The notes beneath the pieces are model-generated. The model was not told the DNA's origin. It saw only the letters and a program-made list of their open reading frames with translations, and made no database searches. A program made the position numbers and the translations under genes. From Micavibrio sp. UBA6145 (GTDB taxonomy: Bacteria > Pseudomonadota > Alphaproteobacteria > Micavibrionales > UBA1664), in the NCBI GenBank assembly GCA_002423205.1, contig DIUZ01000002.1, positions 1-64,000 of the forward strand: a stretch of 64,000 bases of DNA. Reading direction: 5' to 3'. Below, piece after piece: positions 9,044 through 17,711 of this stretch (position 1 is its first letter; every line of letters begins with the position of its first letter).

Positions 9044-9496
9044 GTGACCAATCAAACAAAATCACGTGTAATGATCGCGGACGACAATGCGTTCGTCCGA
9101 TTCCTGATGAAACGCTGGCTGGGCGATTTCGCCGAAGTCGTTGAGATCGCCAACGGCAAGGAAGTCATGCCCGCCTATAAGGCGCAGCGCTGCGACATCG
9201 TATTTCTCGATATTCACCTGCCGGGAATGTCCGGCAAGGACATCCTCAAGGATCTGCTCCGCGAAGACCCGGACGCCTATGTGATCATGCTCTCGGCGGA
9301 TTCCAACAAGGACAATGTCATTGAAACGGCCAAGATCGGTGCCAAGGCGTTCATTACCAAGCCTTTCATGCGCGAAACCCTGAACCGTTATTACAATTTG
9401 TGCCCGACAGTCACACCGCTGCGCACCTCCGCGCTGGCCAGTGAAGAAGAGGGCGCTGAAACCGAAGCAGATGCTCCTGCCGCGCAACAGGTCTAA
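9044..9496 (+). CDS. Single-domain response regulator (receiver domain)
   Basis: 150 residues from GTG 9044, chosen because AAGGGG lies 9 nt ahead; the frame is open further upstream but without a ribosome binding site. The receiver domain carries acidic residues Asp13 and Asp14, the phosphoacceptor Asp56 in VFLDIHLPG, Ser84 and Lys106 in ITKPF. There is no output domain, only a Glu/Ala-rich tail of about 30 residues. It therefore probably acts by protein contact, as CheY- or DivK-like proteins do. No kinase lies next to it. Its position after the Tad genes could mean a link to pilus control, but that is only context. Confidence 0.9.
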   Translation: MTNQTKSRVMIADDNAFVRFLMKRWLGDFAEVVEIANGKEVMPAYKAQRCDIVFLDIHLPGMSGKDILKDLLREDPDAYVIMLSADSNKDNVIETAKIGAKAFITKPFMRETLNRYYNLCPTVTPLRTSALASEEEGAETEADAPAAQQV

Positions 9497-9541
9497 TAAA
9501 CATTTACTAACAGTGAACTAAAACCGATATCCCGCGTTATA

Positions 9542-10615
9542 ATGGGGGATATGGACATTACATTTTACACGACCCCCCGGGCCACATGGGACGCGATGCT
9601 GGCCGATTGCAGGGCCGCAAAACGTTCTATTGAAATGGAACAATACATCGTTGCCAACGACGAGATCGGCAACGCGTTTCTTGATGTCTTCCTTGAAAAG
9701 CTGAAAGAAGGGGTGGCGGTGCGCCTGCTGCTCGACCGCATCGGCAGCCGCACGGTTTATGATTCACCGCGCATACGCGATATTGTAGATGCCGGCGGGC
9801 AGGTGCGCTTTTACAACCCCCCGCAATGGTCCCGCGTATTCAAGCCCGTCCATTGGTTCCCGCGCAACCATACCAAGACATTGCTGGTCGATTCCGAAAT
9901 CGCCTATATCGGCGGCGTCTGTCTGGAAGCGCCGATGGCCGACTGGCGTGATTCCCAGATCCGATTTACCGGTCCCGCCGTTGCAGGGATTGAGGCGCGT
10001 TTTTCACTCGAACGTATCAAATGGCGCACGCGCGCCCGTGACTTCGTGCGCCGCGACCATGACCTCAAATCCACGCTGGAATACATTGTCCACCGCCCGC
10101 ATCTGGGGCCGAACCCGATTTACCGCCGCCTGGTCCGCGCCATCCGCACCGCCAAAAAATCCGTATGTCTGATTACGCCGTATTTCCTGCCGCCTTATGG
10201 CCTGCGCCGCGCCATGCGCCAGGCCGCAAAACGGGGGGTAAAGGTGCATGTGATGATGTCGCAGGCCACAGACGCGCATATCGCTGATTGTGTATCGCAT
10301 TCGTATTTTCCGTGGATGTACCGCAACAAGATCCGCATTTCGCTCTACGCAAAAACCATGCTGCACGCCAAATACGTGATCGTCGACGACGACTGGGCGA
10401 CCATCGGGTCCAGCAATCTGGATTACCTTTCGCTCAAACATAACCGTGAAGCGAATGTCATCATCCGTGATAAGGCCGTTATTGCCATGTTACAGGGGCA
10501 TTTTAACGACGACCTAAAAAACTGTATCGAAGCGGGTCATGATTACTGGCACAATCTGCCCCTGATGCACCGGATCCTCGGCTATCTTGGCAGATCCATT
10601 AAAAAGATACTGTGA
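9542..10615 (+). CDS. Phospholipase D family protein (cardiolipin synthase-like)
   Basis: 357 residues from ATG 9542; ATG 9551 is an alternative with GGGGG just ahead. Two HKD catalytic motifs are complete: His110-Lys112-Asp117 (NHTKTLLVD) and His275-Lys277-Asp282 (LHAKYVIVDD, followed by GSSNLD). The spacing and the motif GSSNLDYLS resemble cardiolipin synthases and related phosphatidyltransferases. Unlike bacterial ClsA it lacks N-terminal membrane helices, as ClsB-type proteins do. Its stop overlaps the start of an EEP-family phosphoesterase gene, so the two are co-translated. A role in phospholipid synthesis or turnover is likely; nuclease activity cannot be excluded. Confidence 0.88.
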   Translation: MGDMDITFYTTPRATWDAMLADCRAAKRSIEMEQYIVANDEIGNAFLDVFLEKLKEGVAVRLLLDRIGSRTVYDSPRIRDIVDAGGQVRFYNPPQWSRVFKPVHWFPRNHTKTLLVDSEIAYIGGVCLEAPMADWRDSQIRFTGPAVAGIEARFSLERIKWRTRARDFVRRDHDLKSTLEYIVHRPHLGPNPIYRRLVRAIRTAKKSVCLITPYFLPPYGLRRAMRQAAKRGVKVHVMMSQATDAHIADCVSHSYFPWMYRNKIRISLYAKTMLHAKYVIVDDDWATIGSSNLDYLSLKHNREANVIIRDKAVIAMLQGHFNDDLKNCIEAGHDYWHNLPLMHRILGYLGRSIKKIL

Positions 10616-11373
10616 TGCAAAAAATTCTGTTCTCAAACATCGGCTACGCCAAGGGCATCGACGGCACATTGTGGCAGCACATCAGCCGCATCGGCCGACA
10701 TCTGTACACGGCGCAGTCGACGCAGGAACTGATTTTCAAACAGTTGAAGGATATCATCCGCTGCGAAAATCCTGACCTGTGCTGCTTTGTTGAGATTGAA
10801 AAAGGTTCGCTTCATTCCGCCTATGTGAACCAGATCAATCTTCTGGTCGACGACGATTACAAATTTTTCGATATCGCCAATAAATACGGCGAAGACAACT
10901 GGCGTCGTCACATGCCGCTCAGCCGCGGACGGTCAAGCGCCTTCCTGTCAAAAGATGAATTGCTGTTTGACCGGCTCTATTTCAAATACGGCACCAAGCG
11001 CCTGATGTACCGCATCGTTCTGCCCGGCAACGTGCATGTGTTCTTTGCGCATTTCTCGCTCGATGCCCGCGTACGCGCCCAGCAATTCGAAGAGGTGCGG
11101 GCCATGATTGACCAGGCGGGCGGTGACGCCATCCTGCTGGCTGACTTCAACATCATGCACGGCTTCAGCGAACTGGCACCGCTGGTAGAAAACAGCAATC
11201 TGCGTGTGATTTCCAAGGAAAGCGACCATACCTTTACCTTCCATAGCCGCAAACTGGCGCTGGATCTATGTATCTGTTCCGAACCGCTTTTGAGCCGGAT
11301 TAGCGTGCGCGTGATACCCCAGCCGTTTTCAGACCACCAGGCCATTCTGGTCACGCTGGCCGATCCCGTATAG
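10615..11373 (+). CDS. Endonuclease/exonuclease/phosphatase (EEP) family protein
   Basis: 252 residues from ATG 10615, which shares one base with the TGA of the preceding gene; a GTG lies one codon upstream. EEP signatures are visible: the Mg-binding Glu in FVEIEKGS, the Asp-x-Asn pair in ILLADFNIMHG and the terminal Ser-Asp-His in FSDHQAIL. Such enzymes hydrolyse phosphodiesters of nucleic acids or lipids. Coupling to a phospholipase D-type gene suggests a lipid-related role, but the substrate is unknown. No signal peptide is seen. Confidence 0.86.
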   Translation: MQKILFSNIGYAKGIDGTLWQHISRIGRHLYTAQSTQELIFKQLKDIIRCENPDLCCFVEIEKGSLHSAYVNQINLLVDDDYKFFDIANKYGEDNWRRHMPLSRGRSSAFLSKDELLFDRLYFKYGTKRLMYRIVLPGNVHVFFAHFSLDARVRAQQFEEVRAMIDQAGGDAILLADFNIMHGFSELAPLVENSNLRVISKESDHTFTFHSRKLALDLCICSEPLLSRISVRVIPQPFSDHQAILVTLADPV

Positions 11374-11411
11374 CAAACGAATTTTTAACACCTGAATGTT
11401 AGAATTGTAGA

Positions 11412-11957
11412 ATGCGGAAATACGTGTGCGCCCCGATGATCATGGCGGTGCTGCTGGTTGCAGGATGCGCTAATTACGCTCCCGTTCCAGGCGGTGGTGA
11501 AACCATCAACGCCGCCTATTTCCAGTCCGATGACGATTTCAAATCACGCGTGATGCAACTGCAACCCGGCATGGGGGAATCACAGGTGATGTCCATTCTG
11601 GGACGGAACCGCGATGAAATGACAGCGCTTTCGCGTGATGAAATTGTCCGGGCCTTGTACGGTGCCAATTCCATGCAGACATTCAGTTCTGCCCGGGAAC
11701 GCGACGCCGCGCATCGCTATCTGACCAGCCTGTATGGCTATCACCTTGAATACAAAAACGTGAAAAGCGGCCATGGCCTGGAATCGCCTATACGCCTGAA
11801 AACCACCAAACAGGGCTTTAAATACAATCTTGATTTGGTATTTCAGAACGGTCAGCTGGTCGAACGCCCGGTCCTGTCCGGGGGTATTGTCAACGAATCC
11901 TCCAGCCGCACCTTCTTCGATTATCTCAATCCCGGCGCGTTAATGGGCCGCATTTGA
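11412..11957 (+). CDS. BamE/SmpA-like lipoprotein
   Basis: 181 residues. The signal peptide ends in LLVAGC (Cys19), a lipobox. The segment LQPGMGESQVMSILG resembles the core of SmpA/OmlA (BamE) folds, in which a GM motif precedes a short helix and a strand. It is longer than BamE itself (about 110), with a Ser/Arg-rich middle part. It should sit in the envelope. It may be a distant relative rather than the BamE of this organism. Confidence 0.6.
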   Translation: MRKYVCAPMIMAVLLVAGCANYAPVPGGGETINAAYFQSDDDFKSRVMQLQPGMGESQVMSILGRNRDEMTALSRDEIVRALYGANSMQTFSSARERDAAHRYLTSLYGYHLEYKNVKSGHGLESPIRLKTTKQGFKYNLDLVFQNGQLVERPVLSGGIVNESSSRTFFDYLNPGALMGRI

Positions 11958-11988
11958 GTTTTCCGGTAATTGTTGTACAGTAGCCGGA

Positions 11989-12606
11989 ATGGCTTCTTTC
12001 CTGAAGAAATCGATAGCCGCCCTGCCGCTGAAATTGCGTCTGGCGCTGGCCCCGAAATTATCCGGCGTCCCGCAGACTATCGCCGACAATACTTTTCGCA
12101 CCTGGATTGCTGCGTATATCCATCCGGCTGTGCGCTTTTTCGCCGACAAATCTGATCTTGAACAATTCGTGTGCGACCGTTTCCGCGCAACGCCTATTGC
12201 CTGGTACGGTTTCGGCGGGGACAGCCGCTCGCTCAGCACATGGACCGGTATCAACACTAACGCGGATTCACGGTTCTACGCCTTCTCTGGTGCCATCTAT
12301 CCGGCCAATGACCAGCGCGCCCGCCTGATCGGCGGCGATTGCACCCGCACGCTTCCTGAAAACCGCCGCCTGTTCCAGACATCTGTGCCAAAGCTGATCC
12401 ATCTCCAGACCGGCAATTTCGATGAAACCTTGTTCGTCCTCCACGCTATTGGCGAAACCCTTGATACCCGCGCCATCGTTATGATTGAAAACTTCGCCAA
12501 CCTCGAAAATGCCTTCAGGGCGCTGGCTGCTTATGGTCGCCCGTACCTGGTTTTGGGCGCAACCAGCTTTTTTACCCATCTGGCCATCCGCTTCGCACCG
12601 CGCTAA
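11989..12606 (+). CDS. Conserved hypothetical protein, unknown function
   Basis: 205 residues from ATG 11989. I do not recognise a family. The N-terminal ~30 residues are basic and amphipathic, with no clear signal peptide. The centre has an aromatic motif (WYGFGGDSRSLSTW) and the end repeats hydrophobic stretches (RPYLVLGATSFFTHLAIRF). Codon use matches the neighbours, so it is probably a real gene. It ends 9 nt before rluB and may be co-transcribed with it. Confidence 0.65.
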   Translation: MASFLKKSIAALPLKLRLALAPKLSGVPQTIADNTFRTWIAAYIHPAVRFFADKSDLEQFVCDRFRATPIAWYGFGGDSRSLSTWTGINTNADSRFYAFSGAIYPANDQRARLIGGDCTRTLPENRRLFQTSVPKLIHLQTGNFDETLFVLHAIGETLDTRAIVMIENFANLENAFRALAAYGRPYLVLGATSFFTHLAIRFAPR

Positions 12607-12615
12607 TATGCCCTC

Positions 12616-13359
12616 ATGCGTTTAAATGTTTTCCTGCAAAAAGCCGGTATCGGCAGCCGCCGCGAGGCCGAGCGCCTTGTCGCCGAGGGCCGCGTCACCG
12701 TTAACGGTGAACTGGCCCAGATCACCACCCCCGCCAATGAAGGGGATGTCGTCGCCGTCGACGGCAAGACCGTATCCGAACAAACCCGTGATGTGCCCAA
12801 ACTGTACATCCTCAACAAGCCGCTCGACGTGCTGGTCACGACCTTTGACAAGGAAGGCCGCAAGACGATTTACGAATTGCCCTCACTGCGCCATCCGTCC
12901 CTGCCGCGCCTCATGAACGTGGGCCGTCTGGACGTTAACTCCGAAGGCCTGCTGTTGCTGTCGTCTGATGGCCCGCTGGCGCAGGCGCTGATGTCACCCG
13001 ACACCGCGCTTGAACGCGTCTACCGCGTGCGCGTCCACGGACGCCTCAGCGAAAAAGAAATGGAAAGACTCCGCAGAGGGGTAACGACCCAGGGCGTCAA
13101 ATATCGCGGCGCAAAAATTACCGAAGACCGCGCACCCACCGGCAAAAACTGCTGGTACACCATCGTTCTGACCGAAGGTAAAAACCGCGAGATCAGAAAA
13201 CTGATGGAGCATTTTGGCTGCGTCGTGAACCGCCTGATCCGCGTATCTTACGGCCCGTTTGAACTGCGCGATCTGCCGGAGGGCAGTTTACGCGAAGTAT
13301 CAAAAAAACAGGTCCAGGCCCTGATCGAAGATTTAAAAGCACGGGGTGCAAAGCTTTAG
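12616..13359 (+). CDS. rluB: Ribosomal large subunit pseudouridine synthase, RluB-like (RsuA/RluB family)
   Basis: 247 residues. An S4 RNA-binding domain occupies about 1-50 (LQKAGIGSRREAERLV). The RsuA/RluB/RluE/RluF catalytic domain follows, with Asp106 in the motif GRLDVNSEGLLLLSSDG. It converts a uridine of 23S rRNA (RluB position 2605 in E. coli numbering) or a neighbouring site to pseudouridine. Exact specificity within the family cannot be read from sequence; length and the S4 domain favour RluB. An intrinsic terminator follows. Confidence 0.88.
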   Translation: MRLNVFLQKAGIGSRREAERLVAEGRVTVNGELAQITTPANEGDVVAVDGKTVSEQTRDVPKLYILNKPLDVLVTTFDKEGRKTIYELPSLRHPSLPRLMNVGRLDVNSEGLLLLSSDGPLAQALMSPDTALERVYRVRVHGRLSEKEMERLRRGVTTQGVKYRGAKITEDRAPTGKNCWYTIVLTEGKNREIRKLMEHFGCVVNRLIRVSYGPFELRDLPEGSLREVSKKQVQALIEDLKARGAKL

Positions 13360-13364
13360 AATAC

Positions 13365-13396
13365 AAAAAACCCCGCCGGTGAAGGCGGGGTTTTTA
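13365..13396. terminator. Bidirectional intrinsic terminator
   Basis: A stem of CCCCGCC (13371-13377) and GGCGGGG (13384-13390), extended by A and T runs on each side, lies between the converging rluB and the gene at 13412. It can serve both strands. Confidence 0.9.
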
Positions 13397-13411
13397 TTTT
13401 CGGACAACCGA

Positions 13412-13684
13412 TTAGTGGGTAGTCTCGGTTTTGACTTCGGTTTCCATGGTCGACTTGTTCATCAGACCTTGGGGATCGGTGGTTTCTTTGGTTTCAACGG
13501 TCGTGCTGCGACCATCGGATTCCACGTCAACTTTCTTGGTGGTTTCCGTCGTGTATGTGGTGCCGCTGGCATCCGTCGACGTTGCAGAGGTGGTTTCTTT
13601 CGAATCCTGTTCAGCGCCTTTGTTGTCGCAGGCAGCCAGGCCGAGCGTTGCGGCAAAGATCATGAGAAGGGCAGTTTTTTTCAT
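13412..13684 (-). CDS. Small Thr-rich lipoprotein, unknown function
   Basis: 90 residues. The signal peptide MKKTALLMIFAATLGLAAC ends in a lipobox cysteine. The mature part is very rich in Thr, Glu, Lys and Ser (about 70 residues, no hydrophobic core), so it is probably an unfolded tether or stress-related envelope protein. I do not recognise a family. It ends at the shared terminator with rluB. The regular alternation of Thr with charged residues resembles a linker. Confidence 0.7.
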   Translation of the reverse strand: MKKTALLMIFAATLGLAACDNKGAEQDSKETTSATSTDASGTTYTTETTKKVDVESDGRSTTVETKETTDPQGLMNKSTMETEVKTETTH

Positions 13685-13819
13685 TTTTATTCTCCAAAGA
13701 GGTTGTGGTGAGAGGCCAACGTATGTAGCCGCTTTTAGTTCATGGTTATATTAAAAAGAAACAGGACTACCCACAGGGGGAAATCCCGCTTCTTTTGGTA
13801 AAACCGGTTAAAACCAGTC

Positions 13820-14050
13820 TTACTTGTTCATTTGGTCATAAATAAGGCCGCCCGCAGCGCCAACGGCACCGCCAACCACAGCCCCGCATGATACGCAGCC
13901 GCCGCTCATAACCGTCACCGCCGCACCGGTACCCGCGCCGATGGCACCGCCCGAAAGGGCGCGTTGCTGGGTTGTATTCAGGTTGGAACAGGCACCCAGT
14001 GCCAGGGTCGCCACGGTCATGGCCATCAGGCCGAAACGCTTCGCAGTCAT
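13820..14050 (-). CDS. Glycine-zipper lipoprotein
   Basis: 76 residues from ATG 14050, chosen for the GAGGAT ribosome binding site; an upstream ATG at 14089 would add a non-signal leader. The lipobox is ALGAC. The mature part is a Gly-zipper (GGAIGAGTGAAVTVMSGG, then VVGGAVGAAGG) of the type found in small outer-membrane lipoproteins related to OsmB/YmgG. The pair of Cys in SGGCVSCGAV is unusual. Function is unknown; family members are envelope stress proteins. Confidence 0.78.
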   Translation of the reverse strand: MTAKRFGLMAMTVATLALGACSNLNTTQQRALSGGAIGAGTGAAVTVMSGGCVSCGAVVGGAVGAAGGLIYDQMNK

Positions 14051-14254
14051 GTCAAAATCCTCGAGAATGGTTGATATACATACCTCCAACGGGCCACGCC
14101 GTTATTCAGTTCCGGAAAAAAATAAGGGCTTAATGGTGCCGGTGTTTTCCCCGCGCATGCATGGCCGCAACCGCGTCGAAGTGACCGTCTTATAACCCTG
14201 ATAATTTAAGGAACTTTATGGCCTGTTTCGCGGTTTGTGCGGGGAGGAACAGCC

Positions 14255-15097
14255 ATGCCCGTTACAGACGCGAAAACCATGCCCGCTTGGTACGGGCCTA
14301 TCGTCGCGCCCTTTGAAGCCGTGGGGCGCGGGCTTTGCGATGCTTTTTCCTATGTCTACGATCTGCTCGCGTTCACAGGGGAGGCATCTGTACGCTTCCT
14401 GAGCGCCGCTCTCTCGCCGCGCCGCCTGCGTATAGCCTCCATCACACGGCATTTATATGAAACCGGGTGGCAGGCACTGCCCATCATTGCCATGTTGTCC
14501 ATCGGCACGACCATGGTGCTGTTTTATCAGGGTGCCAACCAGCTACAGAAATACGGCGCTGATCTTTTTACCATCAATATGGCGGTCATATCGCTGCTGC
14601 GTGAAATGGCCGTACTGATCACATCCATCATGGTTGCGGGACGATCAGGCAGCGCGTTCGCATCTGAAATCGGTGTCATGAAATTGCGCGGCGAACTTGA
14701 TGTCCTGCGCAGCATGGGCCTCAATCCGGTTGAGGTTCTGGTGGTGCCGCGCGTCATCGCACTGCTCATTGCATTACCGATCCTGACCTTCATCGCGGAT
14801 ATAGTCGGTATAACCGGTATATACGTCATGTCCGTGTGGCAGCTCGACCTGTCGTTCCCTCAGTATATCCAGCGTTTGCAGGATATCATCACGCCGACCA
14901 TGTTTTATGTCGGCATGATCAAGGCACCGGTGTTCGCCTTGCTGATCAGCCTGATCTGCACGCATCAGGGCATGCGTGTCGCGGCCTCGGCTGAAAAAGT
15001 CGGGCATGCCACCACGCGTGCGGTCGTCATATCCATCTTCTGCATCATCATGGCTGATGCGCTGTTCTCGCTTCTATTTTCATGGGCGGGTATGTGA
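14255..15097 (+). CDS. mlaE: ABC transporter permease MlaE
   Basis: 280 residues from ATG 14255 with GGGAGGA ahead (an in-frame GTG at 14237 would place that site inside the gene). It has the MlaE/YrbE permease pattern: membrane segments from about 75 on and the EQ-loop-like GSAFASEIGVMKLRGELDVLRSMG that docks the ATPase. With MlaF and MlaD it forms an inner-membrane complex that moves phospholipids between inner and outer membranes. It overlaps mlaF by one base. Confidence 0.95.
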   Translation: MPVTDAKTMPAWYGPIVAPFEAVGRGLCDAFSYVYDLLAFTGEASVRFLSAALSPRRLRIASITRHLYETGWQALPIIAMLSIGTTMVLFYQGANQLQKYGADLFTINMAVISLLREMAVLITSIMVAGRSGSAFASEIGVMKLRGELDVLRSMGLNPVEVLVVPRVIALLIALPILTFIADIVGITGIYVMSVWQLDLSFPQYIQRLQDIITPTMFYVGMIKAPVFALLISLICTHQGMRVAASAEKVGHATTRAVVISIFCIIMADALFSLLFSWAGM

Positions 15098-15867
15098 TGG
15101 AAAGCAACGTGATCGACGCCAAGGGCATCACCAACCGCTTTGGTGCAAAAACGGTGCATGACCATCTGGATCTTCATCTACAAAAGGGCGAGATTCTTGG
15201 CCTGATCGGCGGCTCGGGCTCCGGTAAATCCGTCCTTCTGCGCACGGTGCTGGGCCTTCAGAAACCAAGCGGGGGCACGGTGGAATTACTGGGCCAGAAC
15301 CCATACGCGTTAAAGGAAAAAGATCGCCGCGCCCTGTTTCGCCGCATTGGCGTTTTGTTTCAGGACGGTGCACTGTTCTCAGGTTTGAACGTCTTCGACA
15401 ATATCGCATTTCCTTTACGCGAATACCGTGCGGCCAGGGGTAAAGACATCCATACCCGCGTGACCAGGGCGATTGAACAGGTCGGTCTTGAAAAAGACGT
15501 CGTGTCCAAATTCCCGTCCGAACTCTCCGGCGGCATGACACGCCGGGTGGCACTGGCGCGCGCGCTGGTGATGGAACCTGAAATCCTGTTTCTGGATGAA
15601 CCCACCGGGCCACTTGACCCCGTTGCGGCAGATGATTTCGATGAACTGATCCTCTCACTTACCAGCAAGATGGATCTGACTATCCTGATCATCACCCATG
15701 ATCTCAACACGCTGGTCAAAATCTGCACGCGCATCGCCATGATTGTCGATAAACGCATCGTGACAGGAAGCCTGGAAGACATGCTGAACAACGATCATGC
15801 GCAGATCCGGGAATTCTTCCACGGCGAACGTATGAACAACCTCTCTGCCACACGAAAGGCGGCCTAA
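15097..15867 (+). CDS. mlaF: ABC transporter ATP-binding protein MlaF
   Basis: 256 residues from ATG 15097, sharing one base with the mlaE stop. All ABC motifs are present: Walker A GGSGSGKS (38-45), Q-loop Gln89, signature LSGGM (143-147), Walker B ILFLDE (163-168) and switch His201. It is the ATPase of the Mla phospholipid transporter. Gene order E-F-D is standard. No mlaC or mlaB gene follows here, so partners must lie elsewhere. Confidence 0.95.
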   Translation: MESNVIDAKGITNRFGAKTVHDHLDLHLQKGEILGLIGGSGSGKSVLLRTVLGLQKPSGGTVELLGQNPYALKEKDRRALFRRIGVLFQDGALFSGLNVFDNIAFPLREYRAARGKDIHTRVTRAIEQVGLEKDVVSKFPSELSGGMTRRVALARALVMEPEILFLDEPTGPLDPVAADDFDELILSLTSKMDLTILIITHDLNTLVKICTRIAMIVDKRIVTGSLEDMLNNDHAQIREFFHGERMNNLSATRKAA

Positions 15868-15868
15868 G

Positions 15869-16477
15869 ATGGAACACAAAGCACCCTATGCCTTTATCGG
15901 TTTTTTTGTCTGCCTGTGCATCGCGGCCATGATCGGCTTCACGGTCTGGGTTCAGGGCGAAAACCAGAAAGACTATCTGCCATACACCATCCTGATGCCT
16001 GACTCAGTCAGCGGGCTGGAAGCCGGGTCGCAGGTGCTTTATCGGGGTATACGCGTGGGCAAGGTCGAAGGCCTGCGCCTGCCCGTGGCGGATGATCCGA
16101 ATGTCCGTGTCGATATCCGCCTTCGTAACGATGTGCCCGTGTATAAAACCACGCAGGCCGAACTTGCCCGCACCAGCATCACCGGTCTTGTCAGTCTGAA
16201 TATCACCGCCCCCGAAAAGGGCGACACCCTGCCGCCAATGCAGGTAGCGGGTGAACCCCGCCCTGTCATCATGGGCCGCAAGTCAGCCCTTGAAACCGCA
16301 CTCAAGGACGTGCCGGTCATTACCAAGCAACTGCGTAATTTTACCGGCAAGGCCAACGAAAGCCTGGACGAATTCCGCGGCTCCTTCGTCGGCAAAATCA
16401 TGGGCCAGAACAAGGATAAGAAAGACGCAGAAGATAAATCCGAACGCCCGCAGCGCCAGATGAATTTGCGGAATTAA
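15869..16477 (+). CDS. mlaD: MCE-domain protein MlaD
   Basis: 202 residues. One N-terminal transmembrane helix (about 8-28) is followed by an MCE domain at about 38-115, with the signature VSGLEAGSQVLYRGIRVGKV. The C-terminal ~60 residues are helical and end in a Lys/Asp-rich tail. MlaD hexamers hold lipid in a central channel on the periplasmic face of MlaFE. It starts 1 nt after the mlaF stop. Confidence 0.94.
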   Translation: MEHKAPYAFIGFFVCLCIAAMIGFTVWVQGENQKDYLPYTILMPDSVSGLEAGSQVLYRGIRVGKVEGLRLPVADDPNVRVDIRLRNDVPVYKTTQAELARTSITGLVSLNITAPEKGDTLPPMQVAGEPRPVIMGRKSALETALKDVPVITKQLRNFTGKANESLDEFRGSFVGKIMGQNKDKKDAEDKSERPQRQMNLRN

Positions 16478-16858
16478 AATCGGTAAATATGTAGCTTGCT
16501 GGAAAAGATGGTGGAGGGGTCTGCCTAACTCTGGCTTGAAATTTGTTACACATGTTTGCACGCACGCATACCCTTTGGGTATGAGGTCACAGCGCATATA
16601 GAGAAGCAGACGACCATATTTATCGCCTGTCTTTGCAATGCAGCCTTTTGATAAAACCTGGTTATTTTCAAGCACCCCCACCGAAGAAGCCGCGCAGGGT
16701 CAAAGCCCATTATTTTCAAATGCTTGCTGAGATGGCTGGTCGAGGGCGATTTCAGACAACTTTAGATCTGCGGACCTGAAGAATTTGACACATAGTTAAA
16801 CACGGCTTATTGCTACTGCGAATTCCATAATCCTAAAGAACTTCCGAGGGATTTTACC
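16478..16858. other. 381-nt gene-free stretch after mlaD
   Basis: No convincing ORF or RNA gene is visible. It contains a perfect 7-bp hairpin at 16567-16583 with a TTT loop but no U-tract, and a TTGACA hexamer at 16785-16790 that could be the -35 box of the next gene, although no good -10 box follows. Base composition is more AT-rich than the flanks. Confidence 0.5.
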
Positions 16859-17512
16859 GTGGCGACATCGAACCAAGAGAACCAAAACCAACTTCTATTG
16901 AAGGGGGTTTTTGAGGGCGTCACCCTCCAAAAATCTGAAACAAGCGGTCTCACCATCGATTTGTCAGCTTTGAAGGGCGTCGATGTAACGATTTTAACGG
17001 ACGGCACTATAAAACTTAAAGCGCCCGCAAGAGAACAAACCAATGAGCCCTGCGTTATCAATGGGGCCGTTGACCAGCGCGCCTATAATATTGGCGACGT
17101 TCTGCCGGATGGCTGGATTGTCGGTCCGGTATCACCCGATACAGGGATCGTCATGGCTATCGAACCCGTTGCCGGTGCTTTGGATGGATATCAGACATGG
17201 CATAAAGGTGAAAATCACGCTGCCGAACTGCGCAGAAAAGGTCATGCGAATGCTCGCCAGCCCAGCGACGTGGAATTGAATGCCATTTACAACGGCGTCG
17301 TACAAGCGGGACGCAATGACAATGCCCGGTTCGATACCAGCGATACCATTCCCTACGGTCAATACTGGACATCCAAGCAGAAACCTAACGCCCAGAAAGA
17401 GGCGCTGGTGCAGTACCTCAAGGCCGGCGGGACTCATTGGTGCCATACGAACGAGGCCCTGGCGCGCGTACGTTGCGTGCGTGACCAGATAAAGCTTTCT
17501 GGCTTGAAATGA
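16859..17512 (+). CDS. DUF1566-like protein, unknown function
   Basis: 217 residues from GTG 16859, with GAGGGA ahead. The N-terminal ~80 residues are Thr/Lys-rich and may form a beta domain. From about 85 the sequence follows the Lcl/DUF1566 pattern: DGWIVGPVSP, RQPSDVELNAIYN, QYWTSKQKP and ARVRCVRDQ. In better studied relatives this fold belongs to surface or phage-tail proteins. There is no signal peptide. It stands alone between mlaD and tRNA-Ser with gaps on both sides, which fits an accessory gene. The family call is tentative. Confidence 0.6.
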   Translation: MATSNQENQNQLLLKGVFEGVTLQKSETSGLTIDLSALKGVDVTILTDGTIKLKAPAREQTNEPCVINGAVDQRAYNIGDVLPDGWIVGPVSPDTGIVMAIEPVAGALDGYQTWHKGENHAAELRRKGHANARQPSDVELNAIYNGVVQAGRNDNARFDTSDTIPYGQYWTSKQKPNAQKEALVQYLKAGGTHWCHTNEALARVRCVRDQIKLSGLK

Positions 17513-17564
17513 CGCTCCTGGGATTACGTAAGCCGAAGAGTAGAGATTCCATTGGGATTTTGAT

Positions 17565-17592
17565 CAATAAAAAAGACCTCCGAGGAGGTCTT
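17565..17592 (-). terminator. Intrinsic terminator of tRNA-Ser
   Basis: On the minus strand the stem AAGACCTC/GAGGTCTT (17573-17592) is followed by a T-run, 12 nt downstream of the tRNA 3' end. Confidence 0.85.
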
Positions 17593-17604
17593 CGTATTAG
17601 AGGT

Positions 17605-17694
17605 TGGCGGAGGAGGGGAGATTCGAACTCCCGATACCCTTGCGAGTACTTCAGTTTTCGAGACTGATGCGATCAACCACTCTGCCACCCCTCC
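17605..17694 (-). tRNA. tRNA-Ser (anticodon CGA)
   Basis: The minus-strand sequence folds into a 90-nt class II tRNA. The acceptor stem is GGAGGGG with CTCCTCC (one G-U pair), the anticodon loop is CTCGAAA with anticodon CGA, there is a long variable arm typical of serine tRNAs, the T-loop is TTCGAAT and the CCA end is encoded. It reads UCG codons. A terminator follows directly, so it is a single-gene unit. Confidence 0.97.
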
Positions 17695-17711
17695 GTCTCT
17701 GGGCGATAGAA

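Noticed and set aside
16567..16583. Terminator after mlaD
   Set aside because: The stem is perfect but only 7 bp, lacks a U-tract and is 90 nt from the stop.
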